A DNA stretch of 64,000 nt from Fibrobacterota bacterium (GCA_947482115.1 CANKII010000002.1:186001-250000), one strand, 5' to 3'; counted from the stretch's first letter, positions 39,605 through 49,548 are shown. The notes: a model not told the origin generated them from the letters alone. Made by a program: numbers and translations.

Positions 39605-40171
39605 ATGGCCCTGCCCAAAATCTCCGTTTTCATTGCCACCAGTTTAGATGGCTTTATCGCCCGATCCGATGGTTCCATTAATTGGTTGTCCATGGTGGAG
39701 AGTCCCGGGGAGGATTATGGTTATGGAGAATTCTTTGCCTCGGTGGATACTCTCGTTTTGGGCAGGAAGACTTATGAAACAGCTTTGAGTTTTCCTGATT
39801 GGCCCTATGCCGGGAAACGTGTTGTTGTCATAACCCATCAATCTTTTGAATCCCGACATGGCGAGGATTTTTTTTCGGGTTCTCCTGCAGAACTTGTTAT
39901 CAAGCTGGAAGCCGAAGGTGCGAAACATCTTTATGTGGATGGTGGCGCAACCATTCGCAGATTTTTAGCGGAAAATCTGGTGGATGAGATGACACTGTCG
40001 GTGATTCCCGTTTTGTTGGGAGAGGGGATTTCCCTCTTCGGGGCCAAGGTACCCGAGACTCAACTGGTACTGCAATCCAGTCGATCTTACCCGAAAGGAC
40101 TGGTTCAGCTTAGATATCTAGCGGGTAACGTTTTTTCCAGCAAGGATAAAGCCCCATACCGCAAAGGTTAG
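39605..40171 (+). CDS. Dihydrofolate reductase-family (RibD C-terminal-like) protein
   Basis: KISVFIATSLDGFIARSDGSINWL and GGATIRRFLAENLVDEMTLSVIPVLLGEGISLF. Confidence 0.88.
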   Translation: MALPKISVFIATSLDGFIARSDGSINWLSMVESPGEDYGYGEFFASVDTLVLGRKTYETALSFPDWPYAGKRVVVITHQSFESRHGEDFFSGSPAELVIKLEAEGAKHLYVDGGATIRRFLAENLVDEMTLSVIPVLLGEGISLFGAKVPETQLVLQSSRSYPKGLVQLRYLAGNVFSSKDKAPYRKG

Positions 40172-40522
40172 AGTTCCCAAACCTGCGCCCAGAAACAGGG
40201 GGTTCCAGAAAGGAGTGGCAATCAGGGAGTATCCAATGGCAATGGTGGGCATCAATGCAGCCAACGCAGCAGCCCTCAACATTCCGGAGCTTACGGACGA
40301 TTCACGGGCCAAAGCGAGAAGAAGCACAACCAAGGCAAGGATGTCCCATCCGCCGTGAAACCAGACATGGTTTGAGAACGGTGTTTTTGCGTTAATGCCG
40401 GCGTCAGTTTGAAACAGGTCCATCAACTTCGGATAAAGGATCGTGATCAGCCCGAAGACGAGCCAGTAAACCGCCATCAGTCTCAAATAAAGTCTGGAAT
40501 GCTTGGGGTTCATAAATCGCAT
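40118..40522 (-). CDS. Small multi-pass membrane protein
   Basis: Four hydrophobic segments; start trimmed to MRFMNPKHS to avoid the tRNA. Confidence 0.55.
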   Translation of the reverse strand: MRFMNPKHSRLYLRLMAVYWLVFGLITILYPKLMDLFQTDAGINAKTPFSNHVWFHGGWDILALVVLLLALARESSVSSGMLRAAALAALMPTIAIGYSLIATPFWNPLFLGAGLGTLTFAVWGFILAGKNVTR

Positions 40523-40549
40523 CCTACCAAAATTGGATTCTACCAAAAA

Positions 40550-40625
40550 TGGCGTTCCCAAGGAGATTCGAACTCCTGTCGCCGCCGTGAAAGGGCAGTG
40601 TCCTAGGCCTCTAGACGATGGGAAC
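40550..40625 (-). tRNA. tRNA-Glu (UUC)
   Basis: Reverse complement GTTCCCATCGTCTAGAGGCCTAGGACACTGCCCTTTCACGGCGGCGACAGGAGTTCGAATCTCCTTGGGAACGCCA. Confidence 0.96.
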
Positions 40626-40679
40626 GTGTCTTCACGGAGGTCCGCGAAGGGCCGAAAAAGCTAGTAAGATTCTCTCCTT

Positions 40680-41153
40680 ATGAAAATCCGTTTGATATGC
40701 ATCGGAAAGATGAAAAATGCCCATTTACAGGCCTTGGTCGGGGACTACACCGAACGCATCGGCCATTTCGCGAATTTGGAAGTCGTGGAACTGCGTGATG
40801 GCAAGGCCACGGATGCCAAAGTAAGGCTCACAGAGGAGGCAAAGGCCATTCGCCAGACTTTGGAAACTAAAGGCAATGCGGGGTTCTCAGGGGCTGTTTT
40901 GTGGGATGAAAAAGGGAAGGCATTGGACACGGCTGAGTTCTCTGAGTTTTTGGAACGCGAAGCGCGGCGCGGTGGCGTTTTAACTTTCATCATCGGGTCT
41001 TCCCATGGAGTCGATGCGGCTTTGAAAAAGGAAATACCGAAGCATTTGCGCCTCAGTGCTTTTACCTTGACTCATGAATGGGCCCGGGCTTTGACCTTGG
41101 AACAGATTTACCGCGCCTTTTGCCTGCAACGGGGATTTCCTTATCATCATTAA
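40680..41153 (+). CDS. rlmH: 23S rRNA (pseudouridine1915-N3)-methyltransferase
   Basis: MKIRLICIGKMK, FIIGSSHGVD, HEWARALTLEQIYRAFCLQRGFPYHH. Confidence 0.96.
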   Translation: MKIRLICIGKMKNAHLQALVGDYTERIGHFANLEVVELRDGKATDAKVRLTEEAKAIRQTLETKGNAGFSGAVLWDEKGKALDTAEFSEFLEREARRGGVLTFIIGSSHGVDAALKKEIPKHLRLSAFTLTHEWARALTLEQIYRAFCLQRGFPYHH

Positions 41154-41155
41154 CT

Positions 41156-41299
41156 CCCTCACCCCATAATCCGTAGTCTATGAACTCGCCCCTCTCCCAT
41201 CTTAAAGGATGAGAGAGGGGAGTAACACAAAATTTTAAACAGGTTTGGACCTTCCCCTCTCCATCTCTTTGACAGATGGAGAGGGGTTAGGGGTGAGGA
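41156..41299. repeat. Composite intergenic repeat with nested inverted repeats
   Basis: Outer CCTCACCCC...GGGGTGAGG; inner CCCCTCTCCCATC...GATGAGAGAGGGG and CCCCTCTCCATCT...AGATGGAGAGGGG. Confidence 0.92.
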
Positions 41300-41320
41300 C
41301 ATGTACCTTTTCCTTTCGTT

Positions 41321-42925
41321 ATGACTCTTTCTCCTAACACTCGCTACGTTGTGCGGGAAATCGCGCTGCCATTGGAAGCTTCCGAGGCAAAGGAATTGCC
41401 CAAGGCTGTTGCCGGGTATTTACGGATTTCGGAGAAAACCATTTCCGGTGTGCGTATACTGCGAAAGTCTCTCGATGCGCGTGCGCGTAATCGGCCCGTA
41501 TGGCGCTATGCAGTAGAGTTTACTTGTTCCACGGAGTTGAAGCACCCGCGAGTATCTCCTTCGCAAAAAGAACCCCCGAGTGAACCGGAACAAATTCGGA
41601 AACCGCTGCCAGGATATACGGTGGCGATTGTCGGCAGTGGTCCGGCGGGAATGGCCGCAGCGATGGGATTGGCGCGCAAGGGGTATGCGGTCACGGTGTT
41701 TGAACAGGGAAAACCCGTGGGCCCGCGGTTTCGCGACATCCGTTTGTTCATCAAGCAGAATCGCTTTGACGCCAAGTCGAACATTCTCTTCGGCGAAGGT
41801 GGAGCGGGGACTTTCAGCGATGGGAAACTTACAGCCCGGACCCGGAATCAATACACGGATGAGTTTTTGCGCGAGCTCGTGGTTGCGGGAGCGAATGAAT
41901 CTATTACCTATCTCCATCACCCGCATATCGGAACAGATCGGTTGCAAATGATCATTGCCGCCTTTCGGAAACATTGCGAGGAAGCGGGTGCGACCTTTCG
42001 TTTTGAAACCGAAGTTACCGACGTAATACTGGACAACGGGATTTGTCGTGGTGTGGTGGTGGCAGGGAAAGAAATTCCTTTTGACGCCGTTGTGGTGGCA
42101 CCGGGTTTGTCGGCAGATCGCTTATATGCAGCGTTGGCTGAACGCGGAGTGACCTTGCAGCGCAAGGAATTTTCTGTCGGAGTGCGCGTCGAGCATCCAC
42201 AGGAATTGATCAACAAGCGCCAGCTGGGCGACAAGGTGGATGCAAAGCTTGCCGGTGCGGCGGAATATTTTCTGACCTGGCAAAATGAATCGGTGGGCAG
42301 TGCGTATTCCTTTTGCATGTGCCCTGGCGGTGTCATCATTCCCTGTGCCGATCAACCGGACGCATTATTCACCAACGGCATGAGCTATTCCAATCGCGCC
42401 ACCAAATTTGCGAATTCCGCTGTCGTGGTGCCGGTGAATATCGAAGTCTTGCCCGGCGGTGTATTGGCCGGTGTGGAATATCAGCGCAAGCTGGAGAAGG
42501 ATGCATTTCGTATGGGAAGCGCGGGAGGCGTAGATTTTACCTACCCGGCGCAAAGCATTGCGGCATTTGTGGAAAATCGCATCGACGTAGAACCTTACCC
42601 GCGTACTTCGTTTCTGAAACCCTTGCACTGGGTCAATCTCTGGGATTTATTCGAGCCTGCAGTATCGAAAGCCATGGCCGAGTCTTTTCAAGCCTTTGAT
42701 AAAAAAATTCCGGGATTCATCCGCACCGGTGTGATGATCGCTCCAGAGTCCCGTACGTCTTCACCTGTTCGCATTCTCCGCAATCCCGAAACTTTGGAAT
42801 CGGTGAACACGGTGGGATTATATCCCATCGGCGAAGGCGCAGGTTATGCCGGAGGAATTGTGTCTTCCGGAGCGGATGGATTCCGACTCGCGGATATAGT
42901 CGCTCCCTGCAAAGTTTCTCGTTGA
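41321..42925 (+). CDS. FAD-dependent oxidoreductase
   Basis: YTVAIVGSGPAGMAAAMGLARKGYAVTVFEQG Rossmann motif. Confidence 0.88.
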   Translation: MTLSPNTRYVVREIALPLEASEAKELPKAVAGYLRISEKTISGVRILRKSLDARARNRPVWRYAVEFTCSTELKHPRVSPSQKEPPSEPEQIRKPLPGYTVAIVGSGPAGMAAAMGLARKGYAVTVFEQGKPVGPRFRDIRLFIKQNRFDAKSNILFGEGGAGTFSDGKLTARTRNQYTDEFLRELVVAGANESITYLHHPHIGTDRLQMIIAAFRKHCEEAGATFRFETEVTDVILDNGICRGVVVAGKEIPFDAVVVAPGLSADRLYAALAERGVTLQRKEFSVGVRVEHPQELINKRQLGDKVDAKLAGAAEYFLTWQNESVGSAYSFCMCPGGVIIPCADQPDALFTNGMSYSNRATKFANSAVVVPVNIEVLPGGVLAGVEYQRKLEKDAFRMGSAGGVDFTYPAQSIAAFVENRIDVEPYPRTSFLKPLHWVNLWDLFEPAVSKAMAESFQAFDKKIPGFIRTGVMIAPESRTSSPVRILRNPETLESVNTVGLYPIGEGAGYAGGIVSSGADGFRLADIVAPCKVSR

Positions 42926-42932
42926 CCCGATC

Positions 42933-43886
42933 ATGTTACTCGAAATTCCCATAGGACCCAATGACGCGGGGCAGCGTGCCGAACGGTTTCTCCGCCGCTA
43001 CTTTCCGCATGTGGGGCTCAGCCGTTTGCAATCGCTGTTTCGCCGCAAGGAGATCAAGATCGCCAAGCGCTCCGTGGAGCGAGGGCATTTGCTCCAGCCG
43101 GGAGATGTGCTTCAGGTTTATGGACTAAAACCTGAGGAAGCAACGCGGCCGGATTCTTTTCATCCGGATGTGGTGGCGGGAGATCCGGTCCCCTCAGTGT
43201 ATGAAGATGATGAATTGTTGGTAGTCAACAAACCCGCAGGCGTGGCTTCGCATCCGGGGACGGGCATTGCTCCCGGCGCATCGTTGATCGAACGGGTGCA
43301 GGCACAGTTAGGCTCGCAAGCGCAATGGTCGGGTGAACTTTTTTCTCCGTCTCTAGTCCATCGTTTGGACAAGGAAACATCAGGTGTTTTGTTGATCGCG
43401 AAAACCGGTCCGCGTCTGCGCAGTCTCGTGGCAGCTTTGCGCGAAGGGCAGATCCGTAAACGGTATCTCGCCTTGGTGGTGGGGCATCCCAAACCAGCGT
43501 CGGGCACCATTGATGCGCCGTTGGAACGGGAAGACAGCGCTTCCGGTGCGAAGTCGTTAGTGGCTGAAGACGGTGGTAGCCGCGCTGTGACACATTATAA
43601 AACGATTCAAAAACTCGGCGATTATTCTCTGCTTCAAGTTGTGATTGAAACCGGACGCATGCATCAAATCCGCGCGCACCTAAGTCATCTCGGGCATCCG
43701 TTGGTGGGGGATACGCGGTATGACAAGCCTGCGATTGCGCGGGAACACATGCGCGAGTTGGGAATCAAACGGTTGTTCCTCCATGCGGAGGAAGTGTCGT
43801 GGGAAGAAGGCGGAAAAACCCGCATCTTCAACGCGCCGATGCCGGAGGAATTACAGGAAGTTATTTCTCCGTCCCCGTTGCATTAA
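42933..43886 (+). CDS. RluA-family pseudouridine synthase
   Basis: S4-like N-terminus, LVHRLDKETSGVLLIAKT, GRMHQIRAHLSHLGHPLVGDTRY. Confidence 0.93.
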   Translation: MLLEIPIGPNDAGQRAERFLRRYFPHVGLSRLQSLFRRKEIKIAKRSVERGHLLQPGDVLQVYGLKPEEATRPDSFHPDVVAGDPVPSVYEDDELLVVNKPAGVASHPGTGIAPGASLIERVQAQLGSQAQWSGELFSPSLVHRLDKETSGVLLIAKTGPRLRSLVAALREGQIRKRYLALVVGHPKPASGTIDAPLEREDSASGAKSLVAEDGGSRAVTHYKTIQKLGDYSLLQVVIETGRMHQIRAHLSHLGHPLVGDTRYDKPAIAREHMRELGIKRLFLHAEEVSWEEGGKTRIFNAPMPEELQEVISPSPLH

Positions 43887-44775
43887 ACAGTTCTTTCATT
43901 CCCCCAAGTGATGCCATGACCCCACTGGCTTCGAAGGGAAGGAAGACAATTTTTTGTGCGTCCTTCGCAATCAAATTCAGCGACTCCAGATATTTCTGTG
44001 CGATGAGATATTGAGCCGGGCTTCCCGTAGTTCCAAGTGCTTCGGCAACCATTTTAATGGCCTGACTCTCGGCTTGCGCCACGCGCAAACGGGCCTCAGC
44101 CTGGCCTTCCGCCGCCAGAATCGCGGATTGTTTTTCGCCTTCCGCGCTGACGATCTTGGACTGTTTCGAACCTTCCGCCTTGAGAATGGCCGAGGACTTT
44201 TCACCTTCGGCCTGTGTGACTGTGGCGCGGCGGGTGCGCTCGGCGGTCATCTGCTTTTCCATGGTTAGTTTGATTTCTTCCGGAGGTGTGATGGTCTTGA
44301 GCTCCACGCGCATGATCTTGACGCCCCATTGCTGGGTGGCGGAATCAAGTGTTGCGCGGAGTTGTCCGTTGATCATATCGCGCGAAGTGAGGGTATGATC
44401 GAGATCCAGCGCGCCGATGACATTGCGCAAAGCCGAAAGGGTGAGCTGTTCAATGCCCCACGTCAGGTTTTGAATTTCGTAGGTGGCGCGGACGGGATCC
44501 ACCACGACGTAATAAATCACCGCATCCACTTCCATGGTGACATTGTCCCGCGTGATGACCGGCTGGGGTTCGATTTGGGTGATGCGTTCCCTCACGTCTA
44601 TGGTGGCTCGTACGGTGTCCAGGAACGGAAAAATGGTGTTCATTCCGGCTTCTGCGGTCTTGTGAAACTTGCCGAGCCGCTCAATGATCTTGACCTGTTT
44701 TTGGGGGACGATTTTGATGGCCGTGGCGACAATGATGAGCGCGAATAAAACCAGAATGGAAAGAATGAGCATCAT
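43861..44775 (-). CDS. SPFH/stomatin-like protein
   Basis: VKIIERLGKFHKTAEAGMNTIFPFLDTV and LDLDHTLTSRDMINGQLRATLDSATQQWGVKIMRVELK. Confidence 0.94.
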   Translation of the reverse strand: MMLILSILVLFALIIVATAIKIVPQKQVKIIERLGKFHKTAEAGMNTIFPFLDTVRATIDVRERITQIEPQPVITRDNVTMEVDAVIYYVVVDPVRATYEIQNLTWGIEQLTLSALRNVIGALDLDHTLTSRDMINGQLRATLDSATQQWGVKIMRVELKTITPPEEIKLTMEKQMTAERTRRATVTQAEGEKSSAILKAEGSKQSKIVSAEGEKQSAILAAEGQAEARLRVAQAESQAIKMVAEALGTTGSPAQYLIAQKYLESLNLIAKDAQKIVFLPFEASGVMASLGGMKELFNATGTEK

Positions 44776-44788
44776 ATCATGAACTCCT

Positions 44789-45226
44789 TTAGGATATTAT
44801 GTCGTTCGCTGACGGCGAAACGTTCAGTGTGATTCCGTCCGCACCGTCCACACGGACAGGCGTACCTATGGAAAGAATCGAGGAACTTTGCGCGGCCCAA
44901 TCTTCGCCTGCAATGGTAACCCGGCCTGTTCCGGCCGAATCCACCGTTTGGGTGACAACTCCCGTTTTCCCAAGCAGAGCTTCGGTTCGGGATGGAATTC
45001 CGCGTGCGCCAAGTTTGGCGAGCAATCGGGGTCTTAAAAGCAACAGGGAGACTGGCAGAATTACCACAAACAGGATGATCTGGATGACGAGAGGGAAACC
45101 GGCACTTGATGCAGCAGCGGCGACCAGTGCGGCGAGTGTCACGAAAATGTACCCGAATAGAGGGGAAAGAACTTCGACGATGGCCGCAAGGACAGCGAGT
45201 GCCAGCCAACCCATTGTTATTGTCAT
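44789..45226 (-). CDS. NfeD-like protein
   Basis: Three hydrophobic segments plus OB-like C-terminus; adjacent to stomatin gene. Confidence 0.85.
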   Translation of the reverse strand: MTITMGWLALAVLAAIVEVLSPLFGYIFVTLAALVAAAASSAGFPLVIQIILFVVILPVSLLLLRPRLLAKLGARGIPSRTEALLGKTGVVTQTVDSAGTGRVTIAGEDWAAQSSSILSIGTPVRVDGADGITLNVSPSANDIIS

Positions 45227-45402
45227 AGATGCATCGTCCTGCTTAAGGACACAGTATACAATTCGATTCCCATGGCCATGATCCCAATCGTAAAAAAAGG
45301 CCGTGAATAGGCGGCTTTTCCAGTTCCTGAAACCCCAATATCGCTCTATATTTGGCCCGCTGGCCAATCACTAAATAAATCGGTCAAAAGCTGGGGAATC
45401 CT

Positions 45403-46245
45403 GTGTCGCTTGCGGTGGAAAAATGTCTGACAACGCTTCGGGCAGAGCCGTTGAAATTTCCAAGGGGCACTCCTTCGCTGAATGTTGAAGTCGATGCCAT
45501 TTCTGCGTGGATGGATCCGAGACACACTTCACTGTTGCAAACCTTGCTGGAAAACTCGGGCGAGGATGTTCAATTACCCGGTTCCCCGGACATGCTCCAG
45601 AAGGTGGGCGGTACCACGGAGAATTTACGGCGCGACACACGCCTGAAGTTTCTCGAGTTTCGGGAAAAATGGGTGACGCGACTTGAAGTCAAAGCCCTGC
45701 TTCCTTTTCTGCAACGCAATCAATGGTTTGTTCCCCATTCCGAAGGCGGATTCACCTTGGCAGGCAAAGGCACGGTCAAGGAAGCCCGTATGTTGTATTT
45801 GCAAACCTTGCACGATATGGCTTCGGATTGCGCGCGTCAATGGGCGTCCGTCGCCGGGCGATTGCAGGCTTTGCAGGAAAAATTTTCCGAGGAATGGCTC
45901 CGGGAATTGCCGCCGGAAAACGGGTTTCGCATGCCGCCGGTTCTGGAAGCCACTTTGCGTGCCGCCGAGTTTCAGGCTTGGAAGTCCGTGCGTCTTTCCC
46001 TCGGAAACATCGCCGAAGAAACCTTCGTGCATTCCGTTGCGCGCTGGGAGGAACTGCACGCTTCTACACCCGAAGCGTTGATGCGGGAGATTGCGAAGAC
46101 TTGGCGCAAGCTGGATCCTTCGGGGAACGGGTTCATCGGATTCATGCGCGCCATGTCCTCCCTGACGGAACAATTGACTTTGGCCATGCTGGATCATTAC
46201 GATCGCAAATGGGAACTTTTTTTACGCGGTTTTTCGGAAGTTTAA
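45403..46245 (+). CDS. DUF3348-like protein
   Basis: Sequence character and neighbourhood; family assignment from memory. Confidence 0.5.
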   Translation: MSLAVEKCLTTLRAEPLKFPRGTPSLNVEVDAISAWMDPRHTSLLQTLLENSGEDVQLPGSPDMLQKVGGTTENLRRDTRLKFLEFREKWVTRLEVKALLPFLQRNQWFVPHSEGGFTLAGKGTVKEARMLYLQTLHDMASDCARQWASVAGRLQALQEKFSEEWLRELPPENGFRMPPVLEATLRAAEFQAWKSVRLSLGNIAEETFVHSVARWEELHASTPEALMREIAKTWRKLDPSGNGFIGFMRAMSSLTEQLTLAMLDHYDRKWELFLRGFSEV

Positions 46246-46285
46246 AGACAGTCACAATGCAAGAAAGGCAAAAGAACAGGATCCC

Positions 46286-47620
46286 ATGAAAGAGAAAAAA
46301 TCGAGTCCTTACAGTGTGTTCATGTGGGGCGCGTTGCTGACCGCCGTGGTATGTTTCGGCCTTGCGGCTCAACGCATGAGTGCGAAAAGACCGGCGCGGG
46401 CCGATGCCTATGTCATCGCAGGCATTCTGGGATTGTTAAGCGCGGCTGCCGCATGGAGCTCGGGTTCCGCCCATGAGCGTTCGCGACGCAGCCAGGAAAG
46501 TTTGCAGGGGTCGCTCGAAAAATTGCAGGAGCGCATGCAGGATTTGCCCCGCGCCTTGATGGAAGACAGCGTCAAGGTCGCCGAGAAGGAAAGGCAGGAA
46601 CGCCGCATCGATCAGGAGCGCCATGCCGGTGAATTGCGCCAATCCTTGCAGGATGGATTGAATTCAGGCTTTGCGCCCATCGCACCAGCCTTGTCTGAAC
46701 GCATCGGGGCTTCGCTGAATGCCCTGTCCGATTCGCTGCGAGTCGATCGCGAAGAGAGAGCCAAAAACCTGCGCGACATGGGAGAGACAGTTTCGGGTTT
46801 GCAAACCTTCCAAAAGGAATGGGCGCAAACTTCCTCCGCATTATTGACGAAGCTGGGTGAACAGGGAGCAGTTCTTCACAAGGAGCTTTCCGAGCGCGAT
46901 ACCGGATGGCGCACGAGTCTCGAGAAATTGTCGACCGAATTATCCTCGGCAAACAGCGCGCGGTTTCAATCCGTGTCTGAATCTCAATTGGCCAAGGCAC
47001 AGGAAATTTTGGGAAGCCTTGCGAAAACTTGGGATGAGACGGCACAGGCCAATCTCGCAAAGATGGAAGCCTCGGTCGCCAAACTTTCCGAATCCTTCGC
47101 AGCCGGTTGGAAAGACACTCAGTCGGAATCGAAAGAACATTTTGAAAAGACATCCGGGGCATTGCTACAAGGTTTGAACAGTGTTAAGGACTCACTGGCA
47201 CAGGGTTTAGGCTTGGCAAAAGAAACGGTGTCTTCACTCAGTGCCGAAGCTTCCCAACATATTCGCAGCAGTACCGAACAAGCTGAAGGATGGCTGGAAG
47301 GCTTGTCCCGTGCGGCCATCACTTTGCAGGAGGCTGCGCAGGGTGCGCAGCGCATGGGCGAGGAAAGCTCCGCCAATCAGGCTGGTATGAAAGCCGTGGT
47401 GGAAATGCTCAATCAAAACCTGACGGGCGTGCTGGATCGGCTGCAGTCCTTTGCCGCTGTCTCGCAGACTCAGGAAGCCTTGCTCGAGAAGATGGAAGTC
47501 ACCGTCCGTCGTTTCGAAGAGCGCTCCGCCGAATTGCTGGAAGAAAACGCCCTGAAAATTCAGGAATCCTTTTTGGACGCACTCGAACGTGCTGAAAGCA
47601 GTGAAGCACGGAATGCCTAA
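46286..47620 (+). CDS. Two-TM, long coiled-coil protein (DUF802-like)
   Basis: Two N-terminal TM segments followed by a long heptad-rich region. Confidence 0.5.
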   Translation: MKEKKSSPYSVFMWGALLTAVVCFGLAAQRMSAKRPARADAYVIAGILGLLSAAAAWSSGSAHERSRRSQESLQGSLEKLQERMQDLPRALMEDSVKVAEKERQERRIDQERHAGELRQSLQDGLNSGFAPIAPALSERIGASLNALSDSLRVDREERAKNLRDMGETVSGLQTFQKEWAQTSSALLTKLGEQGAVLHKELSERDTGWRTSLEKLSTELSSANSARFQSVSESQLAKAQEILGSLAKTWDETAQANLAKMEASVAKLSESFAAGWKDTQSESKEHFEKTSGALLQGLNSVKDSLAQGLGLAKETVSSLSAEASQHIRSSTEQAEGWLEGLSRAAITLQEAAQGAQRMGEESSANQAGMKAVVEMLNQNLTGVLDRLQSFAAVSQTQEALLEKMEVTVRRFEERSAELLEENALKIQESFLDALERAESSEARNA

Positions 47621-47622
47621 TC

Positions 47623-48060
47623 ATGTCTGAGAAGTCCGAAAAAACACTGTCTCCTTTGGAGTCTTTGGGCGAACGCTTCGAGCAATCGACGCGTTCGCGG
47701 ATTTCGGATTTGCTCCGGCGTTATGCACATCGACTGGCTCCCGCCGAACGCTCCGCCTATGAGGCCTGGTTAAAGGCCGCACCCCAGGGAGCCTTGATTT
47801 CGTTGCGGCGCAGACTGCTCGATCGACTGTTGCGCGGTGCCGTCCAGCGGCGCCGCTCCAAACACAGTTGGGAAGGTCTCGCCACTTTGGAAACCAAACC
47901 GCGCGGTCCGTACAATGCCCGCGCCGTGTTGGAAGAAACTTTGCGCCGTGTGGCGTCCGTGGATTCAGGATGGACCCGGGAATATCTGGATCTCTATGCC
48001 GGGATGGATAAAATCCGCGTCGCCTGTCAGACTCTTCTGCCGCAGGCCGGAAGAAAATAA
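47623..48060 (+). CDS. DUF2894-like protein
   Basis: GPYNARAVLEETLRRVASVDSGWTREYLDLYAGMDKIR. Confidence 0.5.
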   Translation: MSEKSEKTLSPLESLGERFEQSTRSRISDLLRRYAHRLAPAERSAYEAWLKAAPQGALISLRRRLLDRLLRGAVQRRRSKHSWEGLATLETKPRGPYNARAVLEETLRRVASVDSGWTREYLDLYAGMDKIRVACQTLLPQAGRK

Positions 48061-48068
48061 CTTCCGCT

Positions 48069-48090
48069 ACCCTTCGACTCCGCTCAGGGT
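48069..48090. repeat. Short dispersed repeat ACCCTTCGACTCCGCTCAGGGT
   Basis: Related to the tldD/pmbA repeats; lies just after the holA stop. Confidence 0.8.
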
Positions 48091-48093
48091 ACG

Positions 48094-49062
48094 CTAAGCC
48101 AAAGCCAGACTGACGAGCGCCATTTCCACTTCAAAGCGGTGGGAATAACGGCCCTGTTTTAATTCCCATTCCAGACTCGCCAACCGCGTCAGAATCTTTT
48201 TCCAGCGTGCCAGCGAACGCGAACGCGCCTGATCCAGATAGCGTTCCTTTTCGATGTGCAGGAATCGGTTGAGTTTGAAAGCCTCGGCGATTTCGTGTTC
48301 ATTCGCTCCGTCATCCAGCATGGCCCGTATGCGGGACAGTTTCAGGAAATGACTGAACAACATCATGGTGGCTCCAATGCCACTGTTTTCGCTGCTGTTG
48401 TCGAGCAAGTTGCGCAGCGCGGGCAAAAAGTCGGAAGGCTTCTGTAAACCTGCAGCCTTCTGGTATTCGAAAATGGTGTGCACCTTGAGCGGACTGACAA
48501 TGTCGCGGATGGCCTCGGTGGTGATGGCTTGACCTTTGGGAAGAAAGGTGTCGATTTTTTCCAGCTCGTGATCCAGTTCGGCCGGTTCATTCCCGACAAT
48601 ATCCTGCAGCAGTTGGGCATCGGATGGCGACAGTTTACGGCTGTAACGTTGCTTGGCTCTATCCATCAACCACGCGGGGATTTTATTGTCGTAAGGAAGT
48701 TTGAAATCGAACAATCGTCCGGCCTTGTCCAATGCCTTTGCAAAGGCCGATCGGCCATCCAGTTTTTCTACCGAGAGGAATACTGCGGTCTGCGGATTGT
48801 CGGATTGAAAGGCGCGCTCCAACAGTTCACGTCCGGCGGCGTTCACCTTGTCGTAATTGCGGAGGATTAAAGCTTTGCGGGGTGCGAAAAGATCCGGCGT
48901 TTGATAGGACTCCGCTACGGAACCAGCGTTCAGTTCTTCGCCGAAGTGGGTTTCACGAACGGGAGCCGGGCCGGATTCCGAAGCTTCCCATTTCGCCAGT
49001 TCGGCATCGAGAGCTTCGTGTTTGCGCAAATCATCGCTGCCGGAAAAGGCATAAACAGGCAC
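48094..49062 (-). CDS. holA: DNA polymerase III delta subunit
   Basis: Overall HolA-like sequence, e.g. ALILRNYDKVNAAGRELLERAFQ and PAELDHELEKIDTFL. Confidence 0.82.
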   Translation of the reverse strand: MPVYAFSGSDDLRKHEALDAELAKWEASESGPAPVRETHFGEELNAGSVAESYQTPDLFAPRKALILRNYDKVNAAGRELLERAFQSDNPQTAVFLSVEKLDGRSAFAKALDKAGRLFDFKLPYDNKIPAWLMDRAKQRYSRKLSPSDAQLLQDIVGNEPAELDHELEKIDTFLPKGQAITTEAIRDIVSPLKVHTIFEYQKAAGLQKPSDFLPALRNLLDNSSENSGIGATMMLFSHFLKLSRIRAMLDDGANEHEIAEAFKLNRFLHIEKERYLDQARSRSLARWKKILTRLASLEWELKQGRYSHRFEVEMALVSLALA

Positions 49063-49074
49063 GTTAAACGGCTC

Positions 49075-49548
49075 CTAGCGGTATTTGAGAATCTCCAGCT
49101 TCAAAGCGCCCTTCGGAATCTGCACTTCGATGACGTCTCCGACTTTGCGGCCCATCAATCCTTTGCCGATGGGGGAGGCGGAGGAAATTTTTCCTGCGAC
49201 CACATCGACTTCATCCGAACCGACCAGGGTGTATTCCAGCACTTTGTTGGTGTTCAGGTTCTTGACGGAAACCACGGCCCCGAAAATCACGTGACTGCTT
49301 TCAGAGGCGTCGACGGTGAATATTTCAGCGCGGGCGATTTTGTCATCCAGCATTTGAATCTTGTCTTCGATATGTCCCTGTTTTTCCTTTGCCGCATGAT
49401 ATTCGGCGTTCTCGGAAAGATCACCCTGTGCGCGCGCCACAGCGATCTCGGAAATGATATGGGGCCGGTCCACTTTTTTCAAATGGTCGAGTTCAAGCAC
49501 CAGCTTGTCATAAGCTTGTTGGCTCATCGGAATACTGTTATTGGCCAT
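49075..49548 (-). CDS. greA: Transcription elongation factor GreA
   Basis: MSQQAYDKLVLELDHLKKVDRPHIISEIAVARAQGDLSENAEYHAAKEKQG. Confidence 0.95.
   Translation of the reverse strand: MANNSIPMSQQAYDKLVLELDHLKKVDRPHIISEIAVARAQGDLSENAEYHAAKEKQGHIEDKIQMLDDKIARAEIFTVDASESSHVIFGAVVSVKNLNTNKVLEYTLVGSDEVDVVAGKISSASPIGKGLMGRKVGDVIEVQIPKGALKLEILKYR

Noticed and set aside
40118-40171. 54-bp convergent overlap between the DHFR-family gene and the membrane-protein gene as a regulatory antisense device
   Set aside because: Short 3' overlaps between convergent genes are common; no further evidence.
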